Shown piece by piece: positions 25,010 through 34,091 of a DNA stretch of 64,000 nt. The DNA lies in the NCBI RefSeq assembly GCF_001040705.1, contig NZ_CVQP01000010.1, forward strand, positions 12,251 through 76,250. Direction: 5' to 3'. A model generated the notes under the pieces. The model was not told the DNA's origin. It saw only the letters and a program-made list of their open reading frames with translations, and did not search any database. The DNA is from Rhodococcus sp. RD6.2 (GTDB lineage: Bacteria > Actinomycetota > Actinomycetes > Mycobacteriales > Mycobacteriaceae). Both the position numbers and the translations under genes were made by a program. Within the stretch, counting starts at the first letter, position 1. Every line of letters starts with the position of its first letter.

Positions 25010-25957
25010 GTGACCCAGCATGTCAACGTCGACAACTTCGTCCGGGCCGAAACGGACCGCATGTTCGCGGACCTGCAGCGTGATGCCGGCGGTGTCAACG
25101 CCTTCTCGCACAACCGCGAGCCCGCGTCGATCGACCACCAGACGGTAATCCGACTGAACCGGGACACCCTCTACAGCTTCGCCGTCGTCGATCTCGCCGC
25201 GGGTGCGACCATGACGATCCCCGATCACGGCGACCGGTACCTGTCCGCGATGGTCGTCAATCAGGACCACTACGTGGGCGAACTCTTCCACGACGCGGGC
25301 ACGTACGAACTGCGGGCAGCCGACTTCGGGACGCGGCACGTGGTCGTCGCGGTACGCATCCTCGTCGACCCCGCCCTGGACGGCGATCTCGAGGCCGTGG
25401 CAGGCATCCAGGACGGGCTGGGCATCGAGGCGGGCTCCGCGGAACCGTTCGTCGCACCGGACTACGACGTCGCGAGCCTGGACGCCACCCGCGCCGCGCT
25501 GTTGACGCTGGCGGCGGGCCTGACCGGGTTCGACCGCACGTTCGGCCGCCCCGACCAGGTGGATCCCATTCGCCACCTCATCGGCACGGCCGCCGGATGG
25601 GGTGGCCTCCCGACGGACGAGGCGTCCTACATCGGAGTGAACCCGGGGCTGCCACCCGGTCGCCACGAACTGACGCTCCGTGACGTTCCCGTCGACGGCT
25701 TCTGGTCGGTCTCCGTCTACAACAAGGACGGCTATTTCGAGAAGAACGCGGGAAATGCGTACAGCGTCAACAACATCACCGCAGAACCGAACTCGGACGG
25801 GTCGGTGACGGTGCGCTTGGGCGACTTCCCCGACGGCACACCGAACGCGATTCCCGTCACCGACGGCTGGAACTATCTGGTGCGCCTGTACCGCCCGCGG
25901 GCGGCGGTGAAGAACGGCAGCTGGCAACTGCCGGCGTTGGAACCGTCGGCGCGGTGA
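25010..25957 (+). CDS. DUF1254/DUF1214 domain protein
   Basis: A 315-residue protein with an N-terminal DUF1254 part (T-V-I-R-L-N-R-D-T-L-Y-S, then Y-L-S-A-M-V-V-N-Q-D-H-Y) and a C-terminal DUF1214 part (G-F-W-S-V-S-V-Y-N-K-D-G-Y-F). Members are found across bacteria with no settled function; the fold is a beta-sandwich. No signal peptide is seen, so it is probably cytoplasmic. GTG 25010 has AAGGA nine bases upstream; the upstream part of the open frame overlaps the divergent SDR promoter. It converges with the second penicillin-binding protein gene. Confidence 0.82.
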   Translation: MTQHVNVDNFVRAETDRMFADLQRDAGGVNAFSHNREPASIDHQTVIRLNRDTLYSFAVVDLAAGATMTIPDHGDRYLSAMVVNQDHYVGELFHDAGTYELRAADFGTRHVVVAVRILVDPALDGDLEAVAGIQDGLGIEAGSAEPFVAPDYDVASLDATRAALLTLAAGLTGFDRTFGRPDQVDPIRHLIGTAAGWGGLPTDEASYIGVNPGLPPGRHELTLRDVPVDGFWSVSVYNKDGYFEKNAGNAYSVNNITAEPNSDGSVTVRLGDFPDGTPNAIPVTDGWNYLVRLYRPRAAVKNGSWQLPALEPSAR

Positions 25958-25973
25958 CGCGACCCCGGCGTCG

Positions 25974-28157
25974 TCACCCGGGAATCGGGATGACGACGCC
26001 GGGCAGGATCTCGATGTTCCGGGGCAGGGGAGCGACGGGGATCTCCGGCGGAACGATCACCGGCGGCGCGACAGCCGGGGGAGGTGCGTCGGGTGCGGGC
26101 TGCGGTGCCATGTGCGGCGCTATGGCGGGGGTGCCTGCTGATCGCACCGACGTGGGTGAGGTCGCACCGGAGTTGGCGGGTACGCCTGCCTGACCGCCCA
26201 CCGGTTTCGGCCAGGGGAACGACTCCCAGTCGGTGTCCTCGAGTGCGCCGTCCATCGTCGCCTTCCAGATGTCCGACGGCAGCCCGGAACCGTAGATCGA
26301 TCCACCCCACTGGGTGACGATGGACTGCGCCTGCTCGGTGCCGACCCACACCGCCGTCGACAGCGACGGCGTGTAGCCGACCATCCACGCATCCTTGTTC
26401 AACCCCGTGTCGCCGAGCTGGGCGGTACCCGTCTTCGACGCCGAAGGCCTGCCGCCCGCGAGGGCGTGACCGTTGGAGTACGAGGCGATCGGCAGCATGG
26501 CCTGGGTGACGTTGTCCGCGACCGGTGCGGGAAGGCGCTGTTCGCCGGGATCGGGAGCGCGGTCGAGCAGCACACGGCCGTCGGCGGTGACGACCCGCTG
26601 CACGAAGTGCGGCGCCCGGTAGACACCCGACGCCGCCAACGTCGCGTAAGCCGATGCCATGTCGATCACCCGAGTCTGGTACTGGCCCAACACGATTCCA
26701 TTCTCCGGTGGACCTCCGTTCTCGCTGAGCGTCGGACCGTCGACTGCGGGGATCTGCATCGGGATACCTGCGGCGTGCGCGGCGTCCGCGACGCTCTGCG
26801 CCCCGCCGTCGAGGGACAGCGTCAACCGGTAGAAGCTGGTGTTCAGCGACCGCTTCAACGCCTCCGCGACAGTGCAGGTGCCGCACGACTCGCCGCCGAC
26901 GTTGCCGATGGTCACGTTGCCGACCGTGAGCGGTGCCGAGTCGAAGGTGGTCTGTAGGCCCCGGCCCTCCTCGAGGAGCGCCGCGAGCGCGAACACCTTG
27001 AATGCCGAGCCGGTCTGCAGCGGGGCCTGTGCGAAGTCGAATCCGGCTCCGTCGGCGCCGCCGTAATAGGCCCGCACCGCACCGGTTCTCGGGTCGATCG
27101 ACACCACCGCCGTGCGCAACTCGGGCGGTTCCCCGTCGAGTGTCTCCGTGACCGCGTCGATCGCTGCCGCCTGCGCCACCGGATCGATGGTCGTGGTGAT
27201 GAGCAACCCCTCGGTGTTCAACTCCTGCCCGCTGACCCCCGACGCCGCCAACTCGGCGAGGACCTGCGCCCGGATCAACCCTTCGGGACCACGTGCGGCG
27301 CCCGCCTCGTCGAGCTGCGACAGCGGGACGGTGGGTGGAAACTCCTGTGCCGCACGATCCTCCGCGGACAGCACGCCCATCTCGACCATGCCGTCGAGGA
27401 CGTACTCCCACCGTTCCTGGGCCGAGTCGACGTTCGTCTCGGGATCGAGCGATGACGGAGTGCGGATCACCGCCGCCAGCACCGCCCCCTCCGACACCGA
27501 CAGTTCGCCGACCGGCTTGCCGAAGAACGCCTTCGACGCCGCCGCGATCCCGTACGCGCCGCGTCCGAAGTAGATGGTGTTCAGATACGCAGCGAGGATG
27601 TCGTCCTTCGACCACTCACGCGCCATCTTCGACGAGATGACCAGCTCACGCATCTTCCGCATGACGTTGCGATCCGCCCCGACGAGGGTGTTCTTCACAT
27701 ACTGCTGGGTGATCGTCGATCCGCCGCCCGCACTTTCGCGGCCGAGGACGTTGTCACGAGCGGCGCGGGCGAAGCCGCTGACCGAGAACCCGGGATTGGT
27801 GTAGAAATTGCGGTCCTCGGCCGAGAGCACCGCCATCCGCACATGTTCGGGAACCTCGTCGATCGCGACGTCGGTCCGGTTGCCCTCGGGTGGAACAACT
27901 TTCGTGATGGGGGAGCCGTCGGCCGCGACGATGGTCGCGACCTGGTTGGTCCGCATGTCCGACGGCCGCGGCACCACCGCCCTCATGTACGACACCGCGA
28001 ACACGGTGGCGGGGACGAGCAGCAGGAGCACCACTGTTGCGAGCGCCGCCCACAGGAGGCGGCGCCGGCGTCTTCGGCGCGGCGGGGCGGAACCCGACGC
28101 CTCGCCGTCGTCGGAACGGTGCTTCTCGTCAGGCTCCGGCGGCGTCGGGCCAGTCAC
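25974..28157 (-). CDS. Second bifunctional penicillin-binding protein 1
   Basis: A 727-residue class A penicillin-binding protein closely related to the one at 16296-18995 but with a short arginine-rich cytoplasmic tail (R-R-R-R-R-R-R-L-L-W) instead of the long proline-rich one. It has one membrane helix, the GT51 domain with Glu114 in E-D-R-N-F-Y and G-G-S-T-I-T-Q-Q-Y-V-K-N, and a transpeptidase domain with Ser384 in S-A-F-K, S-L-N and S-K-T-G-T-A. The end is proline-rich. GTG 28157 has AGGAG seven to eight bases upstream; GTG 28163 is the alternative. Both enzymes carry intact catalytic sets, so this is not a decaying copy. Confidence 0.93.
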   Translation of the reverse strand: MTGPTPPEPDEKHRSDDGEASGSAPPRRRRRRRLLWAALATVVLLLLVPATVFAVSYMRAVVPRPSDMRTNQVATIVAADGSPITKVVPPEGNRTDVAIDEVPEHVRMAVLSAEDRNFYTNPGFSVSGFARAARDNVLGRESAGGGSTITQQYVKNTLVGADRNVMRKMRELVISSKMAREWSKDDILAAYLNTIYFGRGAYGIAAASKAFFGKPVGELSVSEGAVLAAVIRTPSSLDPETNVDSAQERWEYVLDGMVEMGVLSAEDRAAQEFPPTVPLSQLDEAGAARGPEGLIRAQVLAELAASGVSGQELNTEGLLITTTIDPVAQAAAIDAVTETLDGEPPELRTAVVSIDPRTGAVRAYYGGADGAGFDFAQAPLQTGSAFKVFALAALLEEGRGLQTTFDSAPLTVGNVTIGNVGGESCGTCTVAEALKRSLNTSFYRLTLSLDGGAQSVADAAHAAGIPMQIPAVDGPTLSENGGPPENGIVLGQYQTRVIDMASAYATLAASGVYRAPHFVQRVVTADGRVLLDRAPDPGEQRLPAPVADNVTQAMLPIASYSNGHALAGGRPSASKTGTAQLGDTGLNKDAWMVGYTPSLSTAVWVGTEQAQSIVTQWGGSIYGSGLPSDIWKATMDGALEDTDWESFPWPKPVGGQAGVPANSGATSPTSVRSAGTPAIAPHMAPQPAPDAPPPAVAPPVIVPPEIPVAPLPRNIEILPGVVIPIPG

Positions 28158-28365
28158 ATGCACTCTCCTGAAGTCTCAGGGGTCGGCACAGCAAGACGGG
28201 CGGACGAGCCCGTCCTCCTCGCATCGTGGCATCGACCGGCGCCGACGTCCATCACCGGCGACACGCCAGCGTGTCCCGGTGCAGTTCACCTTCGCAGGGT
28301 GAGGCGGGAGGGGACACGTTCACGGACGGTGGAGTGATACTCGCAACCTGTGCCAGGAGGCCGAC

Positions 28366-30264
28366 ATGTGCCAGTCCCCGAAGGATGCCAGCCCGGCAAC
28401 GGCGGCAGCCAACCGTGCCGCGGTCGACAAGTACGACATGACGGACCGGCAGGACTTCACGGATTCTCGGCACGGCCTCATCGCCGAACTCCCCGGCAAC
28501 GTCACGGGGCCGGACGGCTCGGTCATCTTCGACCCGACCGATTTCGACTACATCGGTGACGACGTTCCGGCCCCTGATTCGGTCGAGCCGAGCCTGTGGC
28601 GGCAGTCCCAGGTGATCCGGCACGGCGGACTCTACGAGGTGACGAAGGGCCTCTACCAGGTCCGCAACAACGACATCGCGAACCTCACCGTCGTCGAAGG
28701 CGACGACGGGCTGATCGTGATCGACTGCATGGCGGGTGTGGAATCGGCACGACAGGGCATGGACCTGATCCGCGAACACATCAGCGACAAGCCCGTCGCG
28801 GCGGTGATCTACACCCACACGCACATCGACCACTACGGCGGCGTCAAGGGCGTCGTCGACGCCGAGGACGTGGCGTCCGGCAAGGTGCCGATCATCGCGC
28901 CGGGCCACCAGTTCGACAAGTACGCGATCGGCGAGAACGTGGTCGCGGGCAATGCGATGGCCCGCCGCGCCGCGTACGCGTTCGGGGGTCTGCTCGAACC
29001 CGGCCCCACCGGCTTCGTGACCTGCGGCATCGGCATCGCGAGCACGAAGGGACCCGAGGTTTCCTACATCTCCCCGACCGACCTCGTCACGGAGACAGGG
29101 GTTCGCCGCGAGATCGCGGGTATCGAGTTCGAGTTCCTCTACGCCCCCGACACCGAGGCACCGGAGGAGATGCACATCTGGATCCCGCAGCTGTCCGCGC
29201 TGACCTGCGCGGAGAATGCGAACCACTCGCTGCACAACATCCAGACCCTGCGCGGCGCCCGGACCCGAGACGCCCGCAACTTCGCCCGGTACCTCGACGA
29301 GACCCTGGAACGATGGGGCGACGCGGCCGAGGTGCACTACGGGCCGCACACCTGGCCGGTGTGGGGAAACGCGAACGTCGCCGGCTTCATCGAATCGCAG
29401 CGCGACACCTACAAGTACATCCACGATCAGGCGCTGCGCCTCGCAAACAAGGGCTACACGCCGCTCGAGGCCGCGGAGGTCATCGAGCTGCCCGACGAGC
29501 TCGGTCGCAACTGGGCCAACCGCGGCTACCACGGCACCCTGCATCACGACGTCCGTGCGGTCTACACCAAGGAACTGGGCATGTGGGACGGCGACCCGGT
29601 GTCGCTGCACCCCCACCCGCCGGTCGAGTCCGCGAAGCGGTTCGTCGAGTTCGCGGGTGCCGACAACATCCTCGCCGAGGGCAGGCGCGCCGTGGAGGCC
29701 GCCGACTACCGGTGGGCCGTCGAGATCCTGCACAAGTTGGTCTTCGCGCAGCCGGACAACACCGCGGCGCGTCAGTTGCAGGCGGACGCGTACGAGCAGA
29801 TGGGCTACCAGGCCGAGGGACCGCAGTGGCGCGGAATCTTCCTCAGCGCCGCACTGGAACTGCGCGACGGCATCAAGCCGATGCCGTTCACCACGGCCAG
29901 CAAGGACACCATCCTCGGCATGCCGATCGACATCCTCTTCGACTTCGTCGCCGTGCACGTCGACGGACCGAAGGCCGCCGACGTGGACGTGCGCATCGAC
30001 TTCGACTTCACCGACCGCGGCGAGACGTGGACCATGTGGATCCGGCGCGGCACGCTCAATGCCCGCCGCGGTGCGTCGGGCAAGACGCAACTGACGGTGT
30101 CGGGAACGAAGGCGGCACTGACCGGTGTGCTGCTGCAGCCGGGCAGCGCGGGCAGGCTGGCGGAGGCCGGCGCCATCAACCTCGACGGCGACGCGCACGC
30201 GCTCGCGACGTTGGGCTCGGTCCTGGACGAGTTCGATCCGGCTTTCCCCATCGTCACCCCGTGA
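28366..30264 (+). CDS. SdsA-type alkylsulfatase (metallo-beta-lactamase fold)
   Basis: A 632-residue hydrolase that cleaves primary or secondary alkyl sulfates. It has the metallo-beta-lactamase zinc motif T-H-T-H-I-D-H-Y-G-G (His151, His153, Asp155, His156), the second metal region E-N-A-N-H-S-L-H-N, a helical dimer domain (N-R-G-Y-H-G-T-L-H-H) and a C-terminal sterol-carrier-like domain (S-G-T-K-A-A-L-T-G). Length fits SdsA1. There is no signal peptide, unlike the Pseudomonas enzyme, so it probably acts inside the cell. ATG 28366 has AGGAGG upstream. It is divergent from the second penicillin-binding protein gene. Confidence 0.9.
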   Translation: MCQSPKDASPATAAANRAAVDKYDMTDRQDFTDSRHGLIAELPGNVTGPDGSVIFDPTDFDYIGDDVPAPDSVEPSLWRQSQVIRHGGLYEVTKGLYQVRNNDIANLTVVEGDDGLIVIDCMAGVESARQGMDLIREHISDKPVAAVIYTHTHIDHYGGVKGVVDAEDVASGKVPIIAPGHQFDKYAIGENVVAGNAMARRAAYAFGGLLEPGPTGFVTCGIGIASTKGPEVSYISPTDLVTETGVRREIAGIEFEFLYAPDTEAPEEMHIWIPQLSALTCAENANHSLHNIQTLRGARTRDARNFARYLDETLERWGDAAEVHYGPHTWPVWGNANVAGFIESQRDTYKYIHDQALRLANKGYTPLEAAEVIELPDELGRNWANRGYHGTLHHDVRAVYTKELGMWDGDPVSLHPHPPVESAKRFVEFAGADNILAEGRRAVEAADYRWAVEILHKLVFAQPDNTAARQLQADAYEQMGYQAEGPQWRGIFLSAALELRDGIKPMPFTTASKDTILGMPIDILFDFVAVHVDGPKAADVDVRIDFDFTDRGETWTMWIRRGTLNARRGASGKTQLTVSGTKAALTGVLLQPGSAGRLAEAGAINLDGDAHALATLGSVLDEFDPAFPIVTP

Positions 30265-30267
30265 GGG

Positions 30268-30471
30268 TCAGCGTGCTCGGCGCCAGCTCCGGATCGCGGC
30301 GCCGAGCGCGACGACCAGTCCGAGCAGCACCAGCGACGGCGTGGCCCCCTGGTCGCCACCGACGATGCCGACGACCGCCGCGATCAGCGCCATCAGCGTG
30401 AAGAAGCCGAGGATGCCGATCAGCATCTCCAGCTGCTGACGCTTGCGCGCCCGCCGTCTGCCGTCGTTCAT
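30268..30471 (-). CDS. Small two-helix membrane protein
   Basis: A 67-residue protein with a basic N-terminus (R-R-R-A-R-K-R-Q-Q) and two membrane helices, ending R-S-W-R-R-A-R. It follows the sugar permease gene by 13 bases on the same strand and is probably the last gene of that operon. Similar tiny membrane proteins follow ABC importers in other actinobacteria; the role is unknown. Confidence 0.6.
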   Translation of the reverse strand: MNDGRRRARKRQQLEMLIGILGFFTLMALIAAVVGIVGGDQGATPSLVLLGLVVALGAAIRSWRRAR

Positions 30472-30484
30472 GCGGAGAAACCGC

Positions 30485-31492
30485 TCACGACTTGACGCCG
30501 CCCGCGGTCAGACCGGACACGATCCGGCGCTGGAAGATCAGCACCATGATCACCAGCGGGACCGTGACGAGGGTGCCCGCCGCCATGATCGCCGCATACG
30601 GCTGGCTGAACGCGTCGGGGCCCTCGAACCGGGCGATCGCCACGGTCACCGGTTCGGTGCGCTCGTTGGACAGCAGGCTCGCGAGGAGGAATTCGTTCCA
30701 GGTCGCGATGAACGCGAGGATCGCCGTCGTGAACAGTGCCGGCGCCGCCAGCGGCAGCAGCACCATGCGGAACGCCTGCCCGCGCGTCGCGCCGTCGATC
30801 CTCGCCGCCTCCTCCAGTTCCCACGGCAGGTCCGTCAGGAACGAGGTGAGGGTGTAGACCGTCAGCGGCAGGACGAACGAGATGTTCGGGATGATGAGCG
30901 CCTGGTACTGCCCGATCCAGCCGAGGTCGCTGAACAGCTGGAACAGCGGCGTCACAAGCGCCACGGTCGGGAACATCGACGCGCCGAGGATGACACCGAC
31001 GACGAGGTACTTCCCACGGAACTCGATGCGCGCCAAGGCATAGGAGGTGAACACGCCCAACGCCAACGCGACGGCGGTGGTGACGGCACCGATGATCATG
31101 CTGTTGCCGATGGCGCCGAGGAAGTCGTTACCCGTCTCGGTGGACAGCGCGTCGCGGAAGTTGTCCAGCGTCAGGTGCGTGGGCCACGGCGTCGTGCTGA
31201 ACGTGTAGGCGCTGTCGCGGAATGCGGTGACCACCATCCAGTAGAACGGGGCCAGGCCCCACACGAGAATGGCGATCACGCCGATGTAGTTGCGGATCGC
31301 AGGTCCGACCGGCTGCTTGCGACGCTGCAGGGGAGCGGGTTCCGGCTCCGGCTCCTCCGGTTCCTCGAACGCCGGGATGGCGGGGATGAGGATCGTCTCC
31401 ATCGAATCGTTCGGGGTCTCGCTCGTGAACCGCTCGTACGGTGCGGAGCCGCCCTCGGGGGCACTGCCCTCGGGAACGCTGTGCCGTCCCAT
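30485..31492 (-). CDS. Sugar ABC transporter permease (SugB/MalG type)
   Basis: The inner-membrane half of a carbohydrate importer. The 335-residue protein has a proline/glutamate-rich N-terminal tail of about 65 residues and six membrane helices; the coupling loop that contacts the ATPase is E-E-A-A-R-I-D-G-A-T-R-G-Q-A-F. Its ATG (31492) overlaps the stop codon of the partner permease by one base, a sign of translational coupling; GTG one codon upstream is also possible. Together with the partner, the binding protein and the ATPase it forms a complete CUT1-type importer like mycobacterial LpqY-SugABC. Confidence 0.9.
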   Translation of the reverse strand: MGRHSVPEGSAPEGGSAPYERFTSETPNDSMETILIPAIPAFEEPEEPEPEPAPLQRRKQPVGPAIRNYIGVIAILVWGLAPFYWMVVTAFRDSAYTFSTTPWPTHLTLDNFRDALSTETGNDFLGAIGNSMIIGAVTTAVALALGVFTSYALARIEFRGKYLVVGVILGASMFPTVALVTPLFQLFSDLGWIGQYQALIIPNISFVLPLTVYTLTSFLTDLPWELEEAARIDGATRGQAFRMVLLPLAAPALFTTAILAFIATWNEFLLASLLSNERTEPVTVAIARFEGPDAFSQPYAAIMAAGTLVTVPLVIMVLIFQRRIVSGLTAGGVKS

Positions 31493-32556
31493 CACCGATC
31501 ACCGCCCTTGCGCTGCTCGTCCTGGGTGCGAACCGCGTTCGCCCCCAGGAACTTCACCATCACGTACGCAACCGCGAAGATCCCCAGGAAGATCAGCGTC
31601 GACAACGCCGACGCGCTCTGCAGGTTGTTCTGCCGGATGTCGGCGACCGTCAGGATGGCCACCGTCGAGATCGGGGTGGACCCGGACGGCCCGCCGAGGA
31701 TCACCGGGAGGTCGTAGATCCGGAGCACGTCGAGGGTCCGGAACAGGACCGCGACCATCAGCGCGGGCTTCACCAGCGGCAGCGTGATGGATTTGAACCG
31801 CTGCCACGCGGACGCGCCGTCGACGCGGGCAGCCTCGTAGACGTCCTGCGGGATCATCTGCAGTCCGGCGAGGATGAGCAGTGCCATGAACGGCGTCGTC
31901 TTCCAGACGTCCGCGATGATGACGGCGAACCGGGACGCCCACGGGTCGGTCATCCACGCGATGTCGGTGCCGAGGAGGCTGTTCGCGATGCCGTTCTCGG
32001 CGAAGATGAAGTACCAGAGCTTCGCGGTGACGGCCGTCGGGATCGCCCACGGGATGAGCACGCTGGCCCGCAGCAGGGATCGACCGACGAAGCTGCGACC
32101 CATGATCGTCGCCATCCACAGGCCGAGCAGTGTGGAGAAGCCGACGATCGTGACGGTGAACAGCAGCGTCACGCCGACCGCGGGCCAGAAATCGGCACCG
32201 AGGGTGCCGGGCGGGCAGGAGCCGCGGCCTGTGCCACAGTTCCCGGTCAGCCACAGCAGGTAGTTGTCGAAACCGGCGAAGCCGCCCGACACGAAGCGGC
32301 CGGTGACCTCGTCGACACCCGGATTGCGCTGGAACGACAGGATCACGGCCTTGATGACCGGATAGACGATCACGACCGCGAGAACGATCATCGTCGGCGC
32401 GATCAGGTACACCGGACGCCAGTCGAAACGCCGTTTCGGCGATGGCGCGGAGGGTGGAGCAGGGGGTGGGGCGGGCGCGGCGACGCCGTGACCGATGTGG
32501 ATCACTTCGGTCACGGCGTCGTTGTCGTGCGCAGCCGGCTCGGGGGAGTCGGTCAT
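31492..32556 (-). CDS. Sugar ABC transporter permease (SugA/MalF type)
   Basis: The other permease of the importer, 354 residues. After a 60-residue proline-rich tail come six helices; the coupling loop is Y-E-A-A-R-V-D-G-A-S-A-W-Q-R-F. An external loop between helices 1 and 2 carries two cysteines (N-C-G-T-G-R-G-S-C), possibly a disulfide. The ATG at 32556 starts M-T-D-S-P-E-P; the frame is open 18 codons further but that stretch runs towards the intercistronic hairpin. The gene lies 109 bases after the binding-protein gene. Confidence 0.9.
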   Translation of the reverse strand: MTDSPEPAAHDNDAVTEVIHIGHGVAAPAPPPAPPSAPSPKRRFDWRPVYLIAPTMIVLAVVIVYPVIKAVILSFQRNPGVDEVTGRFVSGGFAGFDNYLLWLTGNCGTGRGSCPPGTLGADFWPAVGVTLLFTVTIVGFSTLLGLWMATIMGRSFVGRSLLRASVLIPWAIPTAVTAKLWYFIFAENGIANSLLGTDIAWMTDPWASRFAVIIADVWKTTPFMALLILAGLQMIPQDVYEAARVDGASAWQRFKSITLPLVKPALMVAVLFRTLDVLRIYDLPVILGGPSGSTPISTVAILTVADIRQNNLQSASALSTLIFLGIFAVAYVMVKFLGANAVRTQDEQRKGGDR

Positions 32557-32615
32557 CGAACTACCTGATTTCCTCTTCTCGATGTGGACCCACCGAACCG
32601 GCGCAGCCACCCGGC

Positions 32616-32660
32616 GTGAACGGAGCGTTCAGGCCTCGGGGACCTGAACGCTCCGTTCAC
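32616..32660 (-). terminator. Intercistronic hairpin between sugar-binding protein and permease genes
   Basis: An 18-bp perfect inverted repeat (32616-32633 with 32643-32660) with a nine-base loop, starting five bases beyond the binding-protein stop codon. There is no T-run. Such hairpins between a binding-protein gene and its permeases often reduce downstream expression, so that the binding protein is made in excess. Confidence 0.65.
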
Positions 32661-32665
32661 GCGAA

Positions 32666-33949
32666 CTACTTGGCCGCGTTGGTGATGGCGGCCGACATGT
32701 CATCGGCGGCCTGCTGCACGCTCACCGAACCGTTGAGCGCGGCGGTCGCGTTGTCCTGGATCGCCTTGGAGATCGCGCTGTAGTACGGGGTCACCGGACG
32801 CGGCACCGCGTTCTCGAGCGCCGCCTTCAGCGCGGGCAGGTACGGGTACTTGGCGACCAGAGCCGCGTCGTCGTACACCGATGCGAGGACCGGCGGGAAC
32901 GAAGCGTCCGCGAAGGACATCTGGTTCTCCGGGTTCTGGATGAACTCGACGAAGTCCTTGGCCGTGGCCTTGCTCTTCGAGAACACGTTGATGCCGTTGT
33001 TGTAGCCGCCCAGGGTGGACGCGCCTGCGCCTGCCGGGCCGACGATCGGAGCGACCGCGACCTTGCCCTTGACCGCGGAGCCGTCCTTCTCCGCGTTGGT
33101 GTACATGTACGGCCAGTTGTAGGCGTACGCGGACTCACCGCCGACGAACGCGAGGTTCGTCTCTTCCTCGGTGAACGAGGTGGAACGCTTGGCGATGGTG
33201 CCGCCGTTGTAGGCGTCGACCAGTGCCTGCAGGCCTGCGACCGACTGCGGCGACGTGACCTCGGGGGTCTTGCCGTCCTCGGCGACGACCGCGCCGCCCC
33301 ACGAGTTGATGAACTGCGTGGTGTTGACGGTCAGGCCCTCGTACTGCTTGAGCTGCGTGATCAGGCAGTCGGTGGTCTTCGTGACGGCCGCGGCGCAGCT
33401 GTCGGTCAACGCCTTCCAGTCCGCGGGGGCCGCGGGAACCAGGTCGGTGCGGTAGTACAGCAGCTGCGCGTTCGTGTTCTGCGGGGCAGCGAACAGGGTG
33501 CCGCGGTAGGTCGCGCTGTCGACCGTCGCGGGCAGCAGGTTGGCGGTGTCGATGGCGAGGGCGCCGTCGAGGGGCTGCAGCCAACCGTTCGCCGCGAACT
33601 CCGCGGTCCAGGTGACGTCGAGGGCCATCACGTCGTAGTCGGCGTTGCCCGCCTGCAGCGACTGGACCAGCTGGTTGCGCTGGTCGTCGGCCTCACCGGG
33701 CAGTTCCTTGAGGGAGACCTGCTCGTCGGGGTTCGCGGCGTTCCACGATGCGATGACCGGCTGGAGCTTGTCGACGTCGTTCTTGCCCATCGCGAACGTG
33801 ATCGGGCCACGGCCGTCGACGTTCTGGCTGACGGCTTCGTCGACGCTGCCGCCGCTGCTGCTGTCGTCACTGGAACATCCGGCGAGCGCGAGCAGCACCG
33901 CGGCGGATGCCGCCACGGCGATCCGCGAGCGCGTGTTGAAAGAACGCAT
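32666..33949 (-). CDS. Sugar-binding lipoprotein of ABC importer (LpqY type)
   Basis: A 427-residue extracytoplasmic solute-binding protein anchored as a lipoprotein: signal peptide with lipobox L-A-G-C at residues 22-25 followed by a serine-rich linker. The rest is the family 1 binding-protein fold (Y-D-V-M-A-L-D-V-T-W, L-F-A-A-P-Q-N-T-N-A-Q-L-L-Y-Y-R-T-D). The pattern is close to trehalose/alpha-glucoside binding proteins such as LpqY. ATG 33949 has AAAGG upstream. It is followed by the hairpin and the two permeases; the ATPase gene precedes it by 142 bases. Confidence 0.88.
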   Translation of the reverse strand: MRSFNTRSRIAVAASAAVLLALAGCSSDDSSSGGSVDEAVSQNVDGRGPITFAMGKNDVDKLQPVIASWNAANPDEQVSLKELPGEADDQRNQLVQSLQAGNADYDVMALDVTWTAEFAANGWLQPLDGALAIDTANLLPATVDSATYRGTLFAAPQNTNAQLLYYRTDLVPAAPADWKALTDSCAAAVTKTTDCLITQLKQYEGLTVNTTQFINSWGGAVVAEDGKTPEVTSPQSVAGLQALVDAYNGGTIAKRSTSFTEEETNLAFVGGESAYAYNWPYMYTNAEKDGSAVKGKVAVAPIVGPAGAGASTLGGYNNGINVFSKSKATAKDFVEFIQNPENQMSFADASFPPVLASVYDDAALVAKYPYLPALKAALENAVPRPVTPYYSAISKAIQDNATAALNGSVSVQQAADDMSAAITNAAK

Positions 33950-34091
33950 GGTCCACCTTTCGAAAGGACGAATCTTCGGGCCACGGACACCGACTCCCCG
34001 GGCCGAGGCATTGTCGTCGCCTACTGTGGCACGCCCGCAGGATGATTTCGCCTATTACCCCCGCACTGGATCGGTCACGCCACCGCGACCG

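Noticed and set aside
28252-30198. 648-codon minus-strand frame opposite the alkylsulfatase
   Set aside because: The sulfatase has intact zinc motifs and a good ribosome site; the opposite frame shows no domain.
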